Below are positions 16,494-25,590 of a DNA stretch of 64,000 nucleotides, piece by piece (the stretch's first letter is position 1; each line of letters opens with the position of its first letter). The position numbers were made by a program, and so were the translations under genes. Below the pieces are notes generated by a model. That model had not been told where the DNA came from and did no database searches. It was given only the letters and a program-made list of their open reading frames with translations. Source of the stretch: Sphingomonas naasensis (lineage in GTDB: Bacteria > Pseudomonadota > Alphaproteobacteria > Sphingomonadales > Sphingomonadaceae); contig NZ_SRXU01000006.1 of assembly GCF_004792695.1 (NCBI RefSeq), forward strand, positions 186,001 through 250,000, read 5' to 3'.

Positions 16494-16518
16494 GCGCTAT
16501 TTATATGCTAAATAGCGC
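16494..16518. promoter_or_regulatory. perfect palindromic operator between GntR gene and sulfatase 2
   Basis: The arms GCGCTATTTA (16494-16503) and TAAATAGCGC (16509-16518) are perfectly complementary around a five-base spacer. The site lies 26 bases upstream of the GntR start and 30 bases upstream of the sulfatase start, the classic place for an autoregulatory operator. The sequence differs from the repeat at 12003-12032. Confidence 0.7.
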
Positions 16519-16548
16519 GCGTTGGCGTGCGAACGGGAAAGGGTTGCT

Positions 16549-18186
16549 ATGCGGTTGCGTATCTCAAAAGCCGGGCTTCGCGGATCGAGCGTGGGAATTG
16601 CGCGGTTCGGGCGCGGCGCGGGCGCGGCGGCCGCGCTCGCCGCGCTACTGCTCGCCTCGGGATGCAGCACCGCGCAGACCGCGCCCCCGCGGGCGGCCCC
16701 CGCGGCCGCGCCGGTGGCGGCGGAGCGCCCCAATGTGCTGCTCATCCTCGTCGACGATCTCAAGCCCGCGATCCACAGCTTCGGGGATCCGGTCGCGGTG
16801 ACGCCCAACATCGATCGGCTGGTGGCGCGCGGGACGCGCTTCGAGCTCGCTTTCGCCAATCAGGCGGTGTGCGCGCCCAGCCGGATGAACCTGATGACGG
16901 GCGCGCGCTCGACCTCGAGCGGGATCTATGATTTCGGCGAGAATCTGCGTGAGTACATGCCGAACGCGGTGACGCTGCCGCAATATTTCATGGCCGCCGG
17001 CTATCGCGCCGAGAGCATCGGCAAGACCTTCCACATCGGCCACAACACCGTCGGCGATCCGCAGAGCTGGTCGACCACGCCGTACAAGGACCATGTGATC
17101 GAATATGTCTCGCCCGAGGGCAAGGCGCTCGGCAAGACGCGCGAGGCGGCATTGTTCAACGAGTTCGAGATCCCCAAGGGCGATGTCTGGGCCTATGCCC
17201 GCACGCTCGGCCGCGGGATCGCTTGGGAATCGCCCGACGTGCCCGACGAGGCCTATGGCGACGGCCGCGTCGCGGCGAAGGCGGTCGGCCGGCTCGGCGA
17301 ACTCAAGGCGAAGGGCCAGCCCTTCTTCCTCGCGGTCGGCTTCGCGCGGCCGCATCTGCCCTTCTCGGTGCCCAAGCGCTATTGGGACAAATATGATCGC
17401 GCGAAGCTGCCGCTGCCGAGCTTCGAGCGCATGCCCGACGGCGCGCCCGCCTTTGCCGGCAAGGTCGGCGGCGAGATCAACGCCTTCGCCCCGATCGATC
17501 CCGAGACGCGCGAGGCAGACTATCCCGAGGAGCTCAAGCGCACGCTGATCCACGGCTATTATGCCGGGGTGAGCTATGTCGACGCGCAGATCGGCAAGCT
17601 GCTCGCCGAGCTCGATCGCACCGGCCTCGCGAAGAACACGATCGTCGTGCTGTGGGGCGATCACGGCTATCATCTCGGCGATCATGCGATCTGGACCAAG
17701 CACACCAACTACGAGCAGGCGACGCATCTGCCGCTGGTCTTCGCCGGCCCCGGCATCGGCGCCGGACAGGCGACGCGCCAGCTCGCCGAAACGGTGGACA
17801 TCTATCCGACGCTCGCGGCGCTCGCCGGGCTGAAGGTGCCGGCCGGGCCGCAGCCAATCGACGGCACCGATCTCACGCCGGTGCTGCACGATCCCGCCGC
17901 GCGGGTCCGCGGCTATGCCTATCACGCCTATCCGCGGCCCAATCGCCTCGGCCAGGCGATCCGCACCGAGCGCTATCGCCTCGTCCGCTGGACGCAGGAG
18001 CAGACCGGCGCGCGCGATTACGAGCTGTACGATCTCGTCGCTGATCCGCTCGAGACGCGCAACCTCGCCGCCGCGCAGCCCGAGGTCCGCGCCAGGCTCG
18101 ACGCGCTGCTCGACAGCCAGCCCAAGCCGAAGCCGACGCAGCGCCTGACGCGGGCGCCGGCGACGAAGCCCGTGGCGAACCCGTAA
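16549..18186 (+). CDS. lipoprotein Cys-type sulfatase (iduronate-2-sulfatase-like, family S1)
   Basis: A 545-residue sulfatase. The N-terminal hydrophobic stretch ends in LLASGC (Cys39), a lipobox-like site, so it is probably a membrane-anchored lipoprotein. Catalytic Cys108 lies in CAPSR. Metal ligands appear in LVDDLKP and GDHGYHLGDH. KHTNYEQATHLPLVFAGPG and GFARPHLPF are typical of the iduronate-2-sulfatase-like subgroup. The ATG at 16549 follows GAAAGGG; a longer TTG start at 16522 would spoil the signal. It should need the FGE encoded at 4020-4946. It is controlled, by position, by the divergent GntR/FCD gene and the palindrome between them. Confidence 0.92.
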   Translation: MRLRISKAGLRGSSVGIARFGRGAGAAAALAALLLASGCSTAQTAPPRAAPAAAPVAAERPNVLLILVDDLKPAIHSFGDPVAVTPNIDRLVARGTRFELAFANQAVCAPSRMNLMTGARSTSSGIYDFGENLREYMPNAVTLPQYFMAAGYRAESIGKTFHIGHNTVGDPQSWSTTPYKDHVIEYVSPEGKALGKTREAALFNEFEIPKGDVWAYARTLGRGIAWESPDVPDEAYGDGRVAAKAVGRLGELKAKGQPFFLAVGFARPHLPFSVPKRYWDKYDRAKLPLPSFERMPDGAPAFAGKVGGEINAFAPIDPETREADYPEELKRTLIHGYYAGVSYVDAQIGKLLAELDRTGLAKNTIVVLWGDHGYHLGDHAIWTKHTNYEQATHLPLVFAGPGIGAGQATRQLAETVDIYPTLAALAGLKVPAGPQPIDGTDLTPVLHDPAARVRGYAYHAYPRPNRLGQAIRTERYRLVRWTQEQTGARDYELYDLVADPLETRNLAAAQPEVRARLDALLDSQPKPKPTQRLTRAPATKPVANP

Positions 18187-18348
18187 GGCACTATCCGGAA
18201 GGCCTTGCTAGCAATCCGTTTTTCTTGGCTCTGTAGAGGGTGTGCCGGGTTCCGAGGGCATTGTCTTGCGGGGCCTGGCCGGGCGGCGATTCCCTGATTG
18301 CCGTCCGGTCTTTCCGTCGCGCCCGCGCGGCGGATGCGCGCGCAGCCC

Positions 18349-18375
18349 AAAAAAAGGGGCGGCCGAAGCCGCCCC
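18349..18375 (-). terminator. intrinsic terminator of TonB receptor 2
   Basis: Read on the minus strand, an eight-base-pair GC stem (18368-18375 with 18356-18363), a TTCG tetraloop and seven T (18355-18349). It starts 22 bases after the receptor stop codon. The rest of the 211-base convergent gap shows no gene. Confidence 0.9.
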
Positions 18376-18397
18376 AGGTGTTGCCTCGTGCGGAGGT

Positions 18398-21300
18398 TCA
18401 GAAATCCAGCTTCACGCCGAGCCGGAAATAGCGCCCCATGATGTTCGGACCGGCCCAGGCCGGATTGTAGCCGAACCCGCCATAGGCTGCATTCGGATCG
18501 AACGGTGGCTGCGTGTCGAGCAGGTTCAGCACGTTGGCGTAGACGCTGAAATTCTCGCTTACCCGGTGGTTGGCGGTCAGATCGAGGTTCCAGATCGCTT
18601 TCGAACGGCACTGCACGGGCGATCCATCGTCATAGGCGGCCGCGCCGACATCGAGCGCGCTCTGGCAGTCACCAGGCGTGGCGCCGAAATCGACCTGCGC
18701 GACGTCGTAGCCGCTCGTGTAATAGACCGTCGCCGATACCGTGGTATCGCCCAAATCGAGCGTGTTTTGCCAGCTTGCCCGCCACCGCGGCGAGCCCGAG
18801 CACGAGGTGGTGTTGCACGGGCTGAGCGTGCCTTCATATTTCTGCGGATCCTGCGCTTCACCCGATAGCGGATCCACCAGCGTCAGATGGTTCTGATCGA
18901 GATACGACGCCTCGAAGGCGCTGATCAGCCTCACGCCGTCGGCGAGATTGAGGCGCGCGTTCATGCCGAGATCGACGCCCTGCACGACTTGCCGGTTGGC
19001 GTTCAGATACGGCGCCTGGACCGTGCCGATATGCGGGAGCGCATTCGGGTTAGCCTGATCCGGAGTGCCCGGAGTGACGGTGATCCCCGGGATCGTGACG
19101 ACACCATTGTTGGAATAATATTGCCGGACCGCCGGGCCGATGTCGACGACGCCGACGATCTGATCGCGCACTTTGATGCGCCACAGATCGACCGTGAAGC
19201 TCAAATTGCGGATCGGCTCGAAAATCGCCCCCATCGTGATGCTCTGGGAGCGCTCCGGCCTGAGATCGCGGTTACCGAGATTCGTCAGCCCCACCGAAAA
19301 CGCCGTCGAGGCATAGGCGTTGTTGCTGTGCGCGGCGCAGAAGCTCGCATAGGTCGTACAGAAATTCCCGCCGCCTTGCGACACGAAGCCGGTGGTCGGC
19401 AGACCAAAGGCTTCGTTGAAGCTGGGGATGCGGAAACCCTTCGACCAGGTGCCGCGCAACGCAAGCTCGCGCACGGGCGTGAACTTGGCGCCGACCTTGG
19501 GGGAGAAGTTCGACTGACCGGTCGAATAGGAATCGTAGCGACCCGACAGATTCAGCTCGAACTGCTTGACGATCGGCGCGTCGATCTCGCCGAAAGCCGA
19601 AAAGACGTTGCGGCTGCCCGACGTGCCCACGGCATTGATATTGTAATAGCGGTCATAGGGATGCGCGTCATTCTGAGGATTGGCGCTCGGCGCGTCGATC
19701 GACTCGTGACGATAGGCTGCACCGACTGCCGTCTGCAGCGAACCGCCCGGCAGATCGAACAGGGACTTCGAGACCGTCGCGGTTGCCTGCCACAAATCCG
19801 ACGTCGAGGTCGTATGGTTGGCCGGCGTGATATAGTCCCAGATCGCTTGCGGAGTGGCGTCCGGGTTGGCGAAGTTGAACGTGCCGCGGGCAACGACGTC
19901 CATCAGACGCTGCGGGATCGGATACCCTCGCTGATCATAGTCGAGCTTGATGCTCGAGACGGTGAAATCCGCCGTATAGTTCCAGCCTCCCTCGAACGCG
20001 CCCGACAAACCGATGACCCCGCGCAGCGCGCGCGCGCTCGTATCGTCGTGGGTGGGCTGGTCGGCGCCGAAATAAAGCTGCGCGGTTCGGCCGGAGGCCG
20101 CAAAGGGATTGTAGGGATTGAGCACGCCATTCTGCGCCGTGCATCCGGTGCCGACGCCGTTCAGGGTGCCGACGCCGGTCGGGCAGACATAGACCGGCGC
20201 GATGACGTTATAGACCAGGGCACCGCTGCGGGGATCGGTCGGGCGCTCCTGGAACGAGCGCGGAGCGCCGCTCGTGTTGGTGTCGGTCTGATAATAGTTG
20301 CCCTGCACGTAAAGTTGGTGATCTTCCCCCAATTGCATGGTGAAGCGTGTCGAGGCCCCGAAGCGCTCGACATCGGGCAACAACATGCCATAGGCGCCGA
20401 TCAGATTGACCTCGCAGGCACGCCCGTTCACCGGCGCCGTCGCGGATCCGCCCTGGTTGGGATCCAGCTGCGCCGGGGTGAGCTGGACCGTATCCCACCG
20501 CCCGCATCCAAGCGCCGAGTTGAGGAACTGAAAGCGCCCATCACCGATGCTGGCGCCGGCCGTGTTCACCGGGCGCGCCAGCGCGATTCCCGGAATAATT
20601 TTGAGAACATTGGCAAATCCGTCCGGACTCACGCCATTGGGATTGCCGTTGTGAATGCAGGCCCCGTCTGCGTTGCAGAATTTGCTCCAGTCGCCTGTAT
20701 TGAACGGGTAGCCGCGATCGGCGGCGTAGAGCGGGTCCTGCTTGAGATACTCGCCGCTCACATAGAAGTTGAAGCCCTGCTCGCCGAGGTCGCCATAGCC
20801 CCAGGTGGCCTCAAGCCGTCGTTCACCGGCGTCACCACGCTGCGAGATGCCGGCCGAGCCGTTCAGATGGAGCCCCTTGATCTGCTTCTTGGTGATCACG
20901 TTGATCACGCCGGCAACGGCATCGGCGCCATAAGTGGAGGATGCACCGTCACGCAGCACTTCGATTCGCTCGATGATCCCGTTGGGGATGGTATTGAGAT
21001 CAACGAAGTTGCGCTGGCCGTCATCCGCGAGCGGATAGGGCGCCATGCGTAGCCCGTCGAAGACGCTGAGCGTCGCCTGCACGGTGAGCCCGCGCAGCGC
21101 GACCGCATTGGCGCCCGCCGCGAAATTGCCGCCCGCGTTCCAGCCCTGCGTCATCGTTCCGGCATTGCCCGCCGAGACGCGCTGCAGCGCTTCGGCGACA
21201 GTATTAAGCCCCCGCTCCTCGAGCGACTGGGCCGAGAGAATGGTGACGGGCGACGGCGTCTCGGTGTTCGTCCGGCGGATGAGCGAGCCGGTGACGACGA

Positions 21301-21487
21301 CATCCTCGCTCGGCGCGGCGTCCGCAACCTCGGCGGGTGCGGCCGGCACCGCCTGTGTTTCGATCGGCGCGGTAGCTTCCTGTGCCATCGCTGGCGCGGT
21401 GATCAGCAGCGCGCTGAGCGGCACCAGTGCAGACAGTGCCGTGGAGCGGCGCAGCATTTTGGCCGAGGCCCCCGTTCTCTTACTCAT
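18398..21487 (-). CDS. TonB-dependent outer-membrane receptor 2
   Basis: A 1029-residue receptor. The signal peptide ends near APAMAQ. The plug domain (about residues 50-190) contains DVVVTGSLIRRTNTETPSPVT, a TonB-box-like start, and IERIEVLRDGASSTYGADAVAGVINVITKK, the most conserved plug motif. The barrel ends in FRLGVKLDF with the terminal Phe needed for assembly. It belongs to a different subgroup from receptor 1, so a different ligand is likely; none can be named. The ATG at 21487 follows GAGGGAAGAGAC. It is convergent with sulfatase 2 and ends in a strong intrinsic terminator. Confidence 0.92.
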   Translation of the reverse strand: MSKRTGASAKMLRRSTALSALVPLSALLITAPAMAQEATAPIETQAVPAAPAEVADAAPSEDVVVTGSLIRRTNTETPSPVTILSAQSLEERGLNTVAEALQRVSAGNAGTMTQGWNAGGNFAAGANAVALRGLTVQATLSVFDGLRMAPYPLADDGQRNFVDLNTIPNGIIERIEVLRDGASSTYGADAVAGVINVITKKQIKGLHLNGSAGISQRGDAGERRLEATWGYGDLGEQGFNFYVSGEYLKQDPLYAADRGYPFNTGDWSKFCNADGACIHNGNPNGVSPDGFANVLKIIPGIALARPVNTAGASIGDGRFQFLNSALGCGRWDTVQLTPAQLDPNQGGSATAPVNGRACEVNLIGAYGMLLPDVERFGASTRFTMQLGEDHQLYVQGNYYQTDTNTSGAPRSFQERPTDPRSGALVYNVIAPVYVCPTGVGTLNGVGTGCTAQNGVLNPYNPFAASGRTAQLYFGADQPTHDDTSARALRGVIGLSGAFEGGWNYTADFTVSSIKLDYDQRGYPIPQRLMDVVARGTFNFANPDATPQAIWDYITPANHTTSTSDLWQATATVSKSLFDLPGGSLQTAVGAAYRHESIDAPSANPQNDAHPYDRYYNINAVGTSGSRNVFSAFGEIDAPIVKQFELNLSGRYDSYSTGQSNFSPKVGAKFTPVRELALRGTWSKGFRIPSFNEAFGLPTTGFVSQGGGNFCTTYASFCAAHSNNAYASTAFSVGLTNLGNRDLRPERSQSITMGAIFEPIRNLSFTVDLWRIKVRDQIVGVVDIGPAVRQYYSNNGVVTIPGITVTPGTPDQANPNALPHIGTVQAPYLNANRQVVQGVDLGMNARLNLADGVRLISAFEASYLDQNHLTLVDPLSGEAQDPQKYEGTLSPCNTTSCSGSPRWRASWQNTLDLGDTTVSATVYYTSGYDVAQVDFGATPGDCQSALDVGAAAYDDGSPVQCRSKAIWNLDLTANHRVSENFSVYANVLNLLDTQPPFDPNAAYGGFGYNPAWAGPNIMGRYFRLGVKLDF

Positions 21488-21862
21488 GTCTCTTCCCTCA
21501 ATTCCCGCATCGCCGATCGCTCGCCCGACACATCCGGACGATGCGGCGACAGCCGTTGCGTCAGCTTTCTGCTCAGTCGGGGGCTGGTGGCGGCCCGGTG
21601 ATCCATGACCGGGACTCCCGAAGGACCCCCGCGCACGGCACCGAGAAATCGTGCACCCCGCATTGCTGGGAGCGTTCTTCCGGAAAGGGCCGGACACACT
21701 TGAACCGGCAAGTCACGAGCGCGTCGGGAACTGCAGCCAATCAACCAAGAAGCGCATTGGCGCTACCGACAGACGCGCGGGACACGGCTTCGCGCGCCGG
21801 CGAGCCTGCCGGGGAAACGGGAATGGCGGCAATGTCCCCTGCCGGCGCCGGCCGGCCGCCCC
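21488..21862. other. 375-base gap upstream of TonB receptor 2
   Basis: The gap between the receptor start and the end of the PDZ-hydrolase gene must hold the receptor promoter. I looked for a cobalamin-type riboswitch, a clear operator palindrome and a -35/-10 pair on the minus strand and found none convincing. Beyond the ribosome-binding site nothing can be supported. Confidence 0.5.
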
Positions 21863-23218
21863 CTATCGCTTCGCGGCGCGCGCGATCCAGTCGGCGACGA
21901 TGTCGATCAGCGCGGGGTTGAAGGGCCGCGTCGCCCCCTCCTCATCGCCGCCACTGCGCGCACGCCGGACGTCCGCCAGCGTGCCGTCGAGCCGCATCTT
22001 GTGCCCGGTCAGCGGCACCGCGACGAACCGCGCGGTGCCGGGCCGATAATGGTTCACCACGTCGGCGATCGCGCGGTGGCCGATGTCGTTCAGCGCCTCG
22101 ACGTCGCTTTCGCCGAAGATCGACAGCACCTCGGCATGCACGTCGCGCCACGCCGCGGCCATCCGTTGCCCGGCGAGGCCCTGCCAATAGGCATAGTGCC
22201 GCCCGTAATAATGCGTGCCCCCGTCCCAGCTCATCAAGGACGTGAGCCGGGCCGCGGCCTCGGGGCCTTGCGCGGCGATCTGCCCGGGCGTCAGGCGATC
22301 GACGAAGACTTGGTGGAGCAGCGCGCGGGCTTCCTCGCCGCGCGCCTCGCCCAGGGCGGGATCCGCAGCCAGCGCGATGAAGTCCTGGGTGCGGAACACG
22401 TTGGCCATATAGTCCTGCCAGTTCTCGTACACCGTGCCGTACACGGCCACGCCGCGCGGCGGCAGATCGCGCGCCATCAAGGGCGCCTCGATGCCGCCGA
22501 GCGAATGGCCGAAGAGAAAGATGCGATCGGGCGAGACGCCATATTTCTCGACGAGCGCGCGATATCCGGCGACGAACCCGCCGAGCTCGGTCGCGAAGTC
22601 GATATCGGCGCAGGGCTTGCCGCCGCGGCTGTCGCCAACCCCGGGCTTCTCGATGCGATAGGTGGCGATGCCGCGCTTCGCGAGCCCCTCGATCAGCTGA
22701 TGATGCGACGCGTCGGGATCCGGCGTCTCGACGCTCGCGCAGGTATATCCCGGGATGAGGAACAGCAGCGGCCCATCGGCGGGCGCGCCGTGCGGAACGA
22801 CCATGATGTCGCGCAGCAGACCCCCGCCGAACGCGACTTCGCCGAGCCGGGTCTCCGCCCCTGCAAAGCGCTCGATCGGACGCGCCGCGGCGATGCCCCA
22901 CAAATGCTTGCGCACGCGGCCGCGCTGAACCTCGACATGCAGCCGGTTCCCCGCCCGCGTGCCCCGAAGCGCCGCCAGCAACGCCGGCACATCCGCGGTC
23001 GGCTTGCCGTCGAGCGCGACGATGATGTCCCCGGCCTTAAGCGCGACGCCCGCCTCGCCGCGCAGCGCCGTGACCTCGACACCGCGTGCCGCTCCCCCGG
23101 TCACGGTCCGGACTTCGGCGGCGAGGCTGGCGGACCTCGGCAGCGGATCGGCGGCGGCCGCGCACGGGCCGGCCATCGAGACGCAAGCCAGCAAGATCAA
23201 AATCGGTTTCAGCGACAT
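21863..23218 (-). CDS. exported PDZ-domain alpha/beta-hydrolase
   Basis: A 451-residue protein with a signal peptide (to about CAAAADP). A PDZ-like domain follows at about residues 45-105 (GVEVTALRG, GVALKAGDIIVALDGKPTADVPALLAAL), then an alpha/beta-hydrolase domain with nucleophile Ser239 in GHSLGG, an oxyanion-side LIPGYTC at 154-160, and a probable catalytic His in LTGHKM near the C-terminus. A PDZ domain before a hydrolase is unusual and suggests recognition of a peptide or C-terminal ligand in the periplasm. The ATG at 23218 has a poor ribosome-binding site. It is 52 bases downstream of the LytTR gene on the same strand, so probably co-transcribed. Confidence 0.85.
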   Translation of the reverse strand: MSLKPILILLACVSMAGPCAAAADPLPRSASLAAEVRTVTGGAARGVEVTALRGEAGVALKAGDIIVALDGKPTADVPALLAALRGTRAGNRLHVEVQRGRVRKHLWGIAAARPIERFAGAETRLGEVAFGGGLLRDIMVVPHGAPADGPLLFLIPGYTCASVETPDPDASHHQLIEGLAKRGIATYRIEKPGVGDSRGGKPCADIDFATELGGFVAGYRALVEKYGVSPDRIFLFGHSLGGIEAPLMARDLPPRGVAVYGTVYENWQDYMANVFRTQDFIALAADPALGEARGEEARALLHQVFVDRLTPGQIAAQGPEAAARLTSLMSWDGGTHYYGRHYAYWQGLAGQRMAAAWRDVHAEVLSIFGESDVEALNDIGHRAIADVVNHYRPGTARFVAVPLTGHKMRLDGTLADVRRARSGGDEEGATRPFNPALIDIVADWIARAAKR

Positions 23219-23270
23219 TTCACGCGTCTTTATTCGCGCCGGACGGCCCCACGGCAAGAGCCGATGGGCG

Positions 23271-24008
23271 TCACCGCGCGCTGAGCGACCGGGACAGCCC
23301 GGCGGCATATTTCGCGCCGACCGGAATCAGCGTCCCGTCCTCGAGCACGACCTCTTGCACCGCCCGTCGGCCGCGCCGGATCTCGACGATCTTGCTGAGC
23401 CGCACGAACCGCGAGCGGTGCACCCGCGCGATGCCGCTCGGCAGCAGGACGTCCTCGAGGTCCTTCATCGCCCTGCGGACGATATAGTCGCGCTCGTCGG
23501 TGTGGAGGAGGACATATTCGCGCTGCGCCTCGACCCAGACGACCTTGTCGTACGCGACGAATGCCGAGCCCGAGCGCGTCGTCACCCACATGCCGCGCAT
23601 CGCGCTCGCCGGCGCGCCGGATCCTTGCGCGAGCTGGCGCAGGCGGCGCAGGCGGCGTGCGCGCTCGACCGCCATGGCGACGCGGCTGAATTGCGCGGGC
23701 TTGAGGATATAGTCCACCGCTTCCACCGCATAGGCGTCGACCGCGAAGCTCTCGTCCGCCGAGATCAGCACGACCTCGGGGCCGCCTTCCTCGCGCAGCG
23801 ACGCGGCGAGCTGGAGGCCGTTCTTGCGCGGCATCCGCGCGCCGAGCACCGCCAGATCGGGGTCCGAGCGCACGATCGCGCGTTCGGCGTCCTCGCCGTT
23901 GCGCGCCTCTCCCACCACTTCGATTCCCGGAATTGCGCGGAGGATGCTATGCAGCCGCTCGAGCCCGCCCAGCTCTTCGTCGGCGATGAACACGCGAAAA
24001 GGCTTCAC
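23271..24008 (-). CDS. LytTR-type response regulator with degenerate receiver
   Basis: A 245-residue protein with an N-terminal CheY-like receiver (about residues 3-120) and a C-terminal LytTR DNA-binding domain (about 145-240: VVWVEAQREYVLLHTDERDYIVRRAM, RVHRSRFVRLSKI). The receiver keeps the acidic pocket (ADEE, 9-12), a Ser in VLISADE and the Lys-Pro in YILKPAQ. At the usual phosphoacceptor site, where LDxRMP is expected, the sequence is LGARMP with Gly56. Ordinary Asp phosphorylation therefore looks impossible. The GTG start at 24008 is supported by GGGGAGAG. No histidine kinase is adjacent. It diverges from an AraC gene. Confidence 0.88.
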   Translation of the reverse strand: MKPFRVFIADEELGGLERLHSILRAIPGIEVVGEARNGEDAERAIVRSDPDLAVLGARMPRKNGLQLAASLREEGGPEVVLISADESFAVDAYAVEAVDYILKPAQFSRVAMAVERARRLRRLRQLAQGSGAPASAMRGMWVTTRSGSAFVAYDKVVWVEAQREYVLLHTDERDYIVRRAMKDLEDVLLPSGIARVHRSRFVRLSKIVEIRRGRRAVQEVVLEDGTLIPVGAKYAAGLSRSLSAR

Positions 24009-24303
24009 TGCTTTCTCTCCCCGCACGGCGCGGCACCTGCGGCCGCGCCCTCTCCCTCGAACCGAAACGCAACGCCTCGTCCCACGAAGTAGCAAAGCGC
24101 TATCCGGCTCGACGCGCCGGGTATTGTCTTGGCTTGCGGGCACCGCCGAACACGGGCGCGGCGCGGCACGAGATTTTGTCCGTCCTTGCTGATTTCCGGC
24201 GAGCGGCGGACGTTAAGGTCGCAGCCATCTAGCGGCTTCACTATAGAGCGGGATTGGTCGACGGCGCCTGGGGGGCCGCGATGGTTCGCGTGAACGGGAT
24301 GAT

Positions 24304-25164
24304 ATGGTTGCCAGCTTCGTAGATATGCGGACGCATCGTGAACGGCCCGGCGGCGTGGATGGCCCGCGGCTCGTGCTGTCGCGGCTTCCGCGTGGGGAAA
24401 GCGTCATTTCCCGCCAGTCGATGTCGATCAAGCTCGTCCTCGAGGGCGAGGAATCCTATGTCTGTAGCGGGCGCAACTATCGTCTGCGCGCGGGCGAGAT
24501 GCTGCTGGTCAGCGCGAGCAGCGAGACGATGGTCGCGCAGATCCGCAAGGGCGACGGCGCCGGGATCTGCGTCTATTTCGCGGAGGGAGATTTCGAGATC
24601 CCGGCCGCCGCGCACGATATTCTGCTCGACGGCCCGGTGACGCTCAGCGCGGCGGGCTCGCCGCTTGTCGAGCAGATGCGCGCGGCCGGGCGCAAGGTCG
24701 CGTCCACGCCGGATGCCGGTCCGGCCGTCGCCAATGCCGCCGTGGCGTCGACCGCCGAATGGCTGCGCGGCCTGCTACGAAGCCCCGCCAGCCCCTTTGC
24801 CGGCGCGACCGCGGCGCGCCCCGCGACGCGCCGGGAGCTCATCCGCCGCGCCGAGCTCAGCCGCGGCTATCTGCACGCGATCCAGGACCGCCACGTCTCG
24901 CTCCGCGAGCTTGCGTCCTATGCCAACACCTCGCCCTTTCATCTCTCGCGGGTGTTCACCCAATTCTACGGCGTCCCGCCGGCGGCCTATCACCGCGAGC
25001 TGCGCCTCGACGCGATCGCGGCGCGGCTTCGCACCGAGAAGCTCAATCTCTCGCGCGCTGCCGCCGAACTCGGCTATTCGGACCAGGCGGCGTTCACCAA
25101 GGCATTCAAGCGCCGCTTCGGCATGCCACCCGGCGAATGGATGCGGGGAGCGAAGGCGGCATGA
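24304..25164 (+). CDS. AraC family transcriptional regulator
   Basis: A 286-residue regulator. The C-terminal 100 residues form the double helix-turn-helix of AraC/XylS proteins (VSLRELASYANTSPFHLSRVFTQFYGVPPAAYHRELRL and LSRAAAELGYSDQAAFTKAFKRRFGMPPGEW). The N-terminal part (about 30-110) looks like a small beta-rich sensor domain but without a recognisable ligand. The stop overlaps the ATG of the LprI-like gene. It is divergent from the LytTR gene with about 295 bases between; that gap shows no convincing operator. Confidence 0.9.
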   Translation: MVASFVDMRTHRERPGGVDGPRLVLSRLPRGESVISRQSMSIKLVLEGEESYVCSGRNYRLRAGEMLLVSASSETMVAQIRKGDGAGICVYFAEGDFEIPAAAHDILLDGPVTLSAAGSPLVEQMRAAGRKVASTPDAGPAVANAAVASTAEWLRGLLRSPASPFAGATAARPATRRELIRRAELSRGYLHAIQDRHVSLRELASYANTSPFHLSRVFTQFYGVPPAAYHRELRLDAIAARLRTEKLNLSRAAAELGYSDQAAFTKAFKRRFGMPPGEWMRGAKAA

Positions 25165-25586
25165 GGCGCATGCTGCGGATCTGCCTCGGCATCGCGCTGG
25201 CGGGAAGCGCGTCCTCGATCGCCGCGCAGGAGCGCACGGCCGCGGCGGCCGACGCGGCGCTGTCGGCCGACTATCACGCATGCATGGCGCACGGCGACGC
25301 CGCGAGCGGCGTGACCTCGGCGATGCTCGACTGCATCGCCGCCGAGACCGCGCGGCAGGACGCGCGACTGAACCGCGCCTACAAGGCGGCGATGGCGGCG
25401 CGCGATCCGGCCGGCCGGACCCGCCTGCGGCAATCGGAGCGCGCGTGGATCGCCCGGCGCGACGCGCGCTGCCAAAAGGCTTCCGCTTCGGAAGGCGGCG
25501 GCTCCGCTGCCGGGCTGGTCTATGCCGACTGCGTCATGCAGGAGACCGTGGCGCGGGCCGGATGGCTCGAGGCGCCGGGCCGTTAG
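25161..25586 (+). CDS. DUF1311/LprI-like secreted protein
   Basis: A 141-residue exported protein (signal peptide to about SIAAQ) with the DUF1311 pattern: conserved Cys in ADYHACMA, MLDCIAAETARQDARLNRAYKAAM, then RQSERAWIARRDARC and YADCVMQETVARAGWL. LprI of Mycobacterium, in the same family, inhibits lysozyme; whether this one does is not known. Four Cys could make two disulfides. The ATGA overlap with the AraC gene indicates translational coupling. Confidence 0.82.
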   Translation: MRRMLRICLGIALAGSASSIAAQERTAAAADAALSADYHACMAHGDAASGVTSAMLDCIAAETARQDARLNRAYKAAMAARDPAGRTRLRQSERAWIARRDARCQKASASEGGGSAAGLVYADCVMQETVARAGWLEAPGR

Positions 25587-25590
25587 CGGG

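Noticed and set aside
18187..18220. Intrinsic terminator for sulfatase 2 (CGGA to TCCG then TTTTT)
   Set aside because: The stem is only four base pairs with a loose interior; support is too weak to list.
21488..21862. Cobalamin riboswitch upstream of TonB receptor 2
   Set aside because: No conserved B12-box-like motif or supporting stems were seen on the minus strand.
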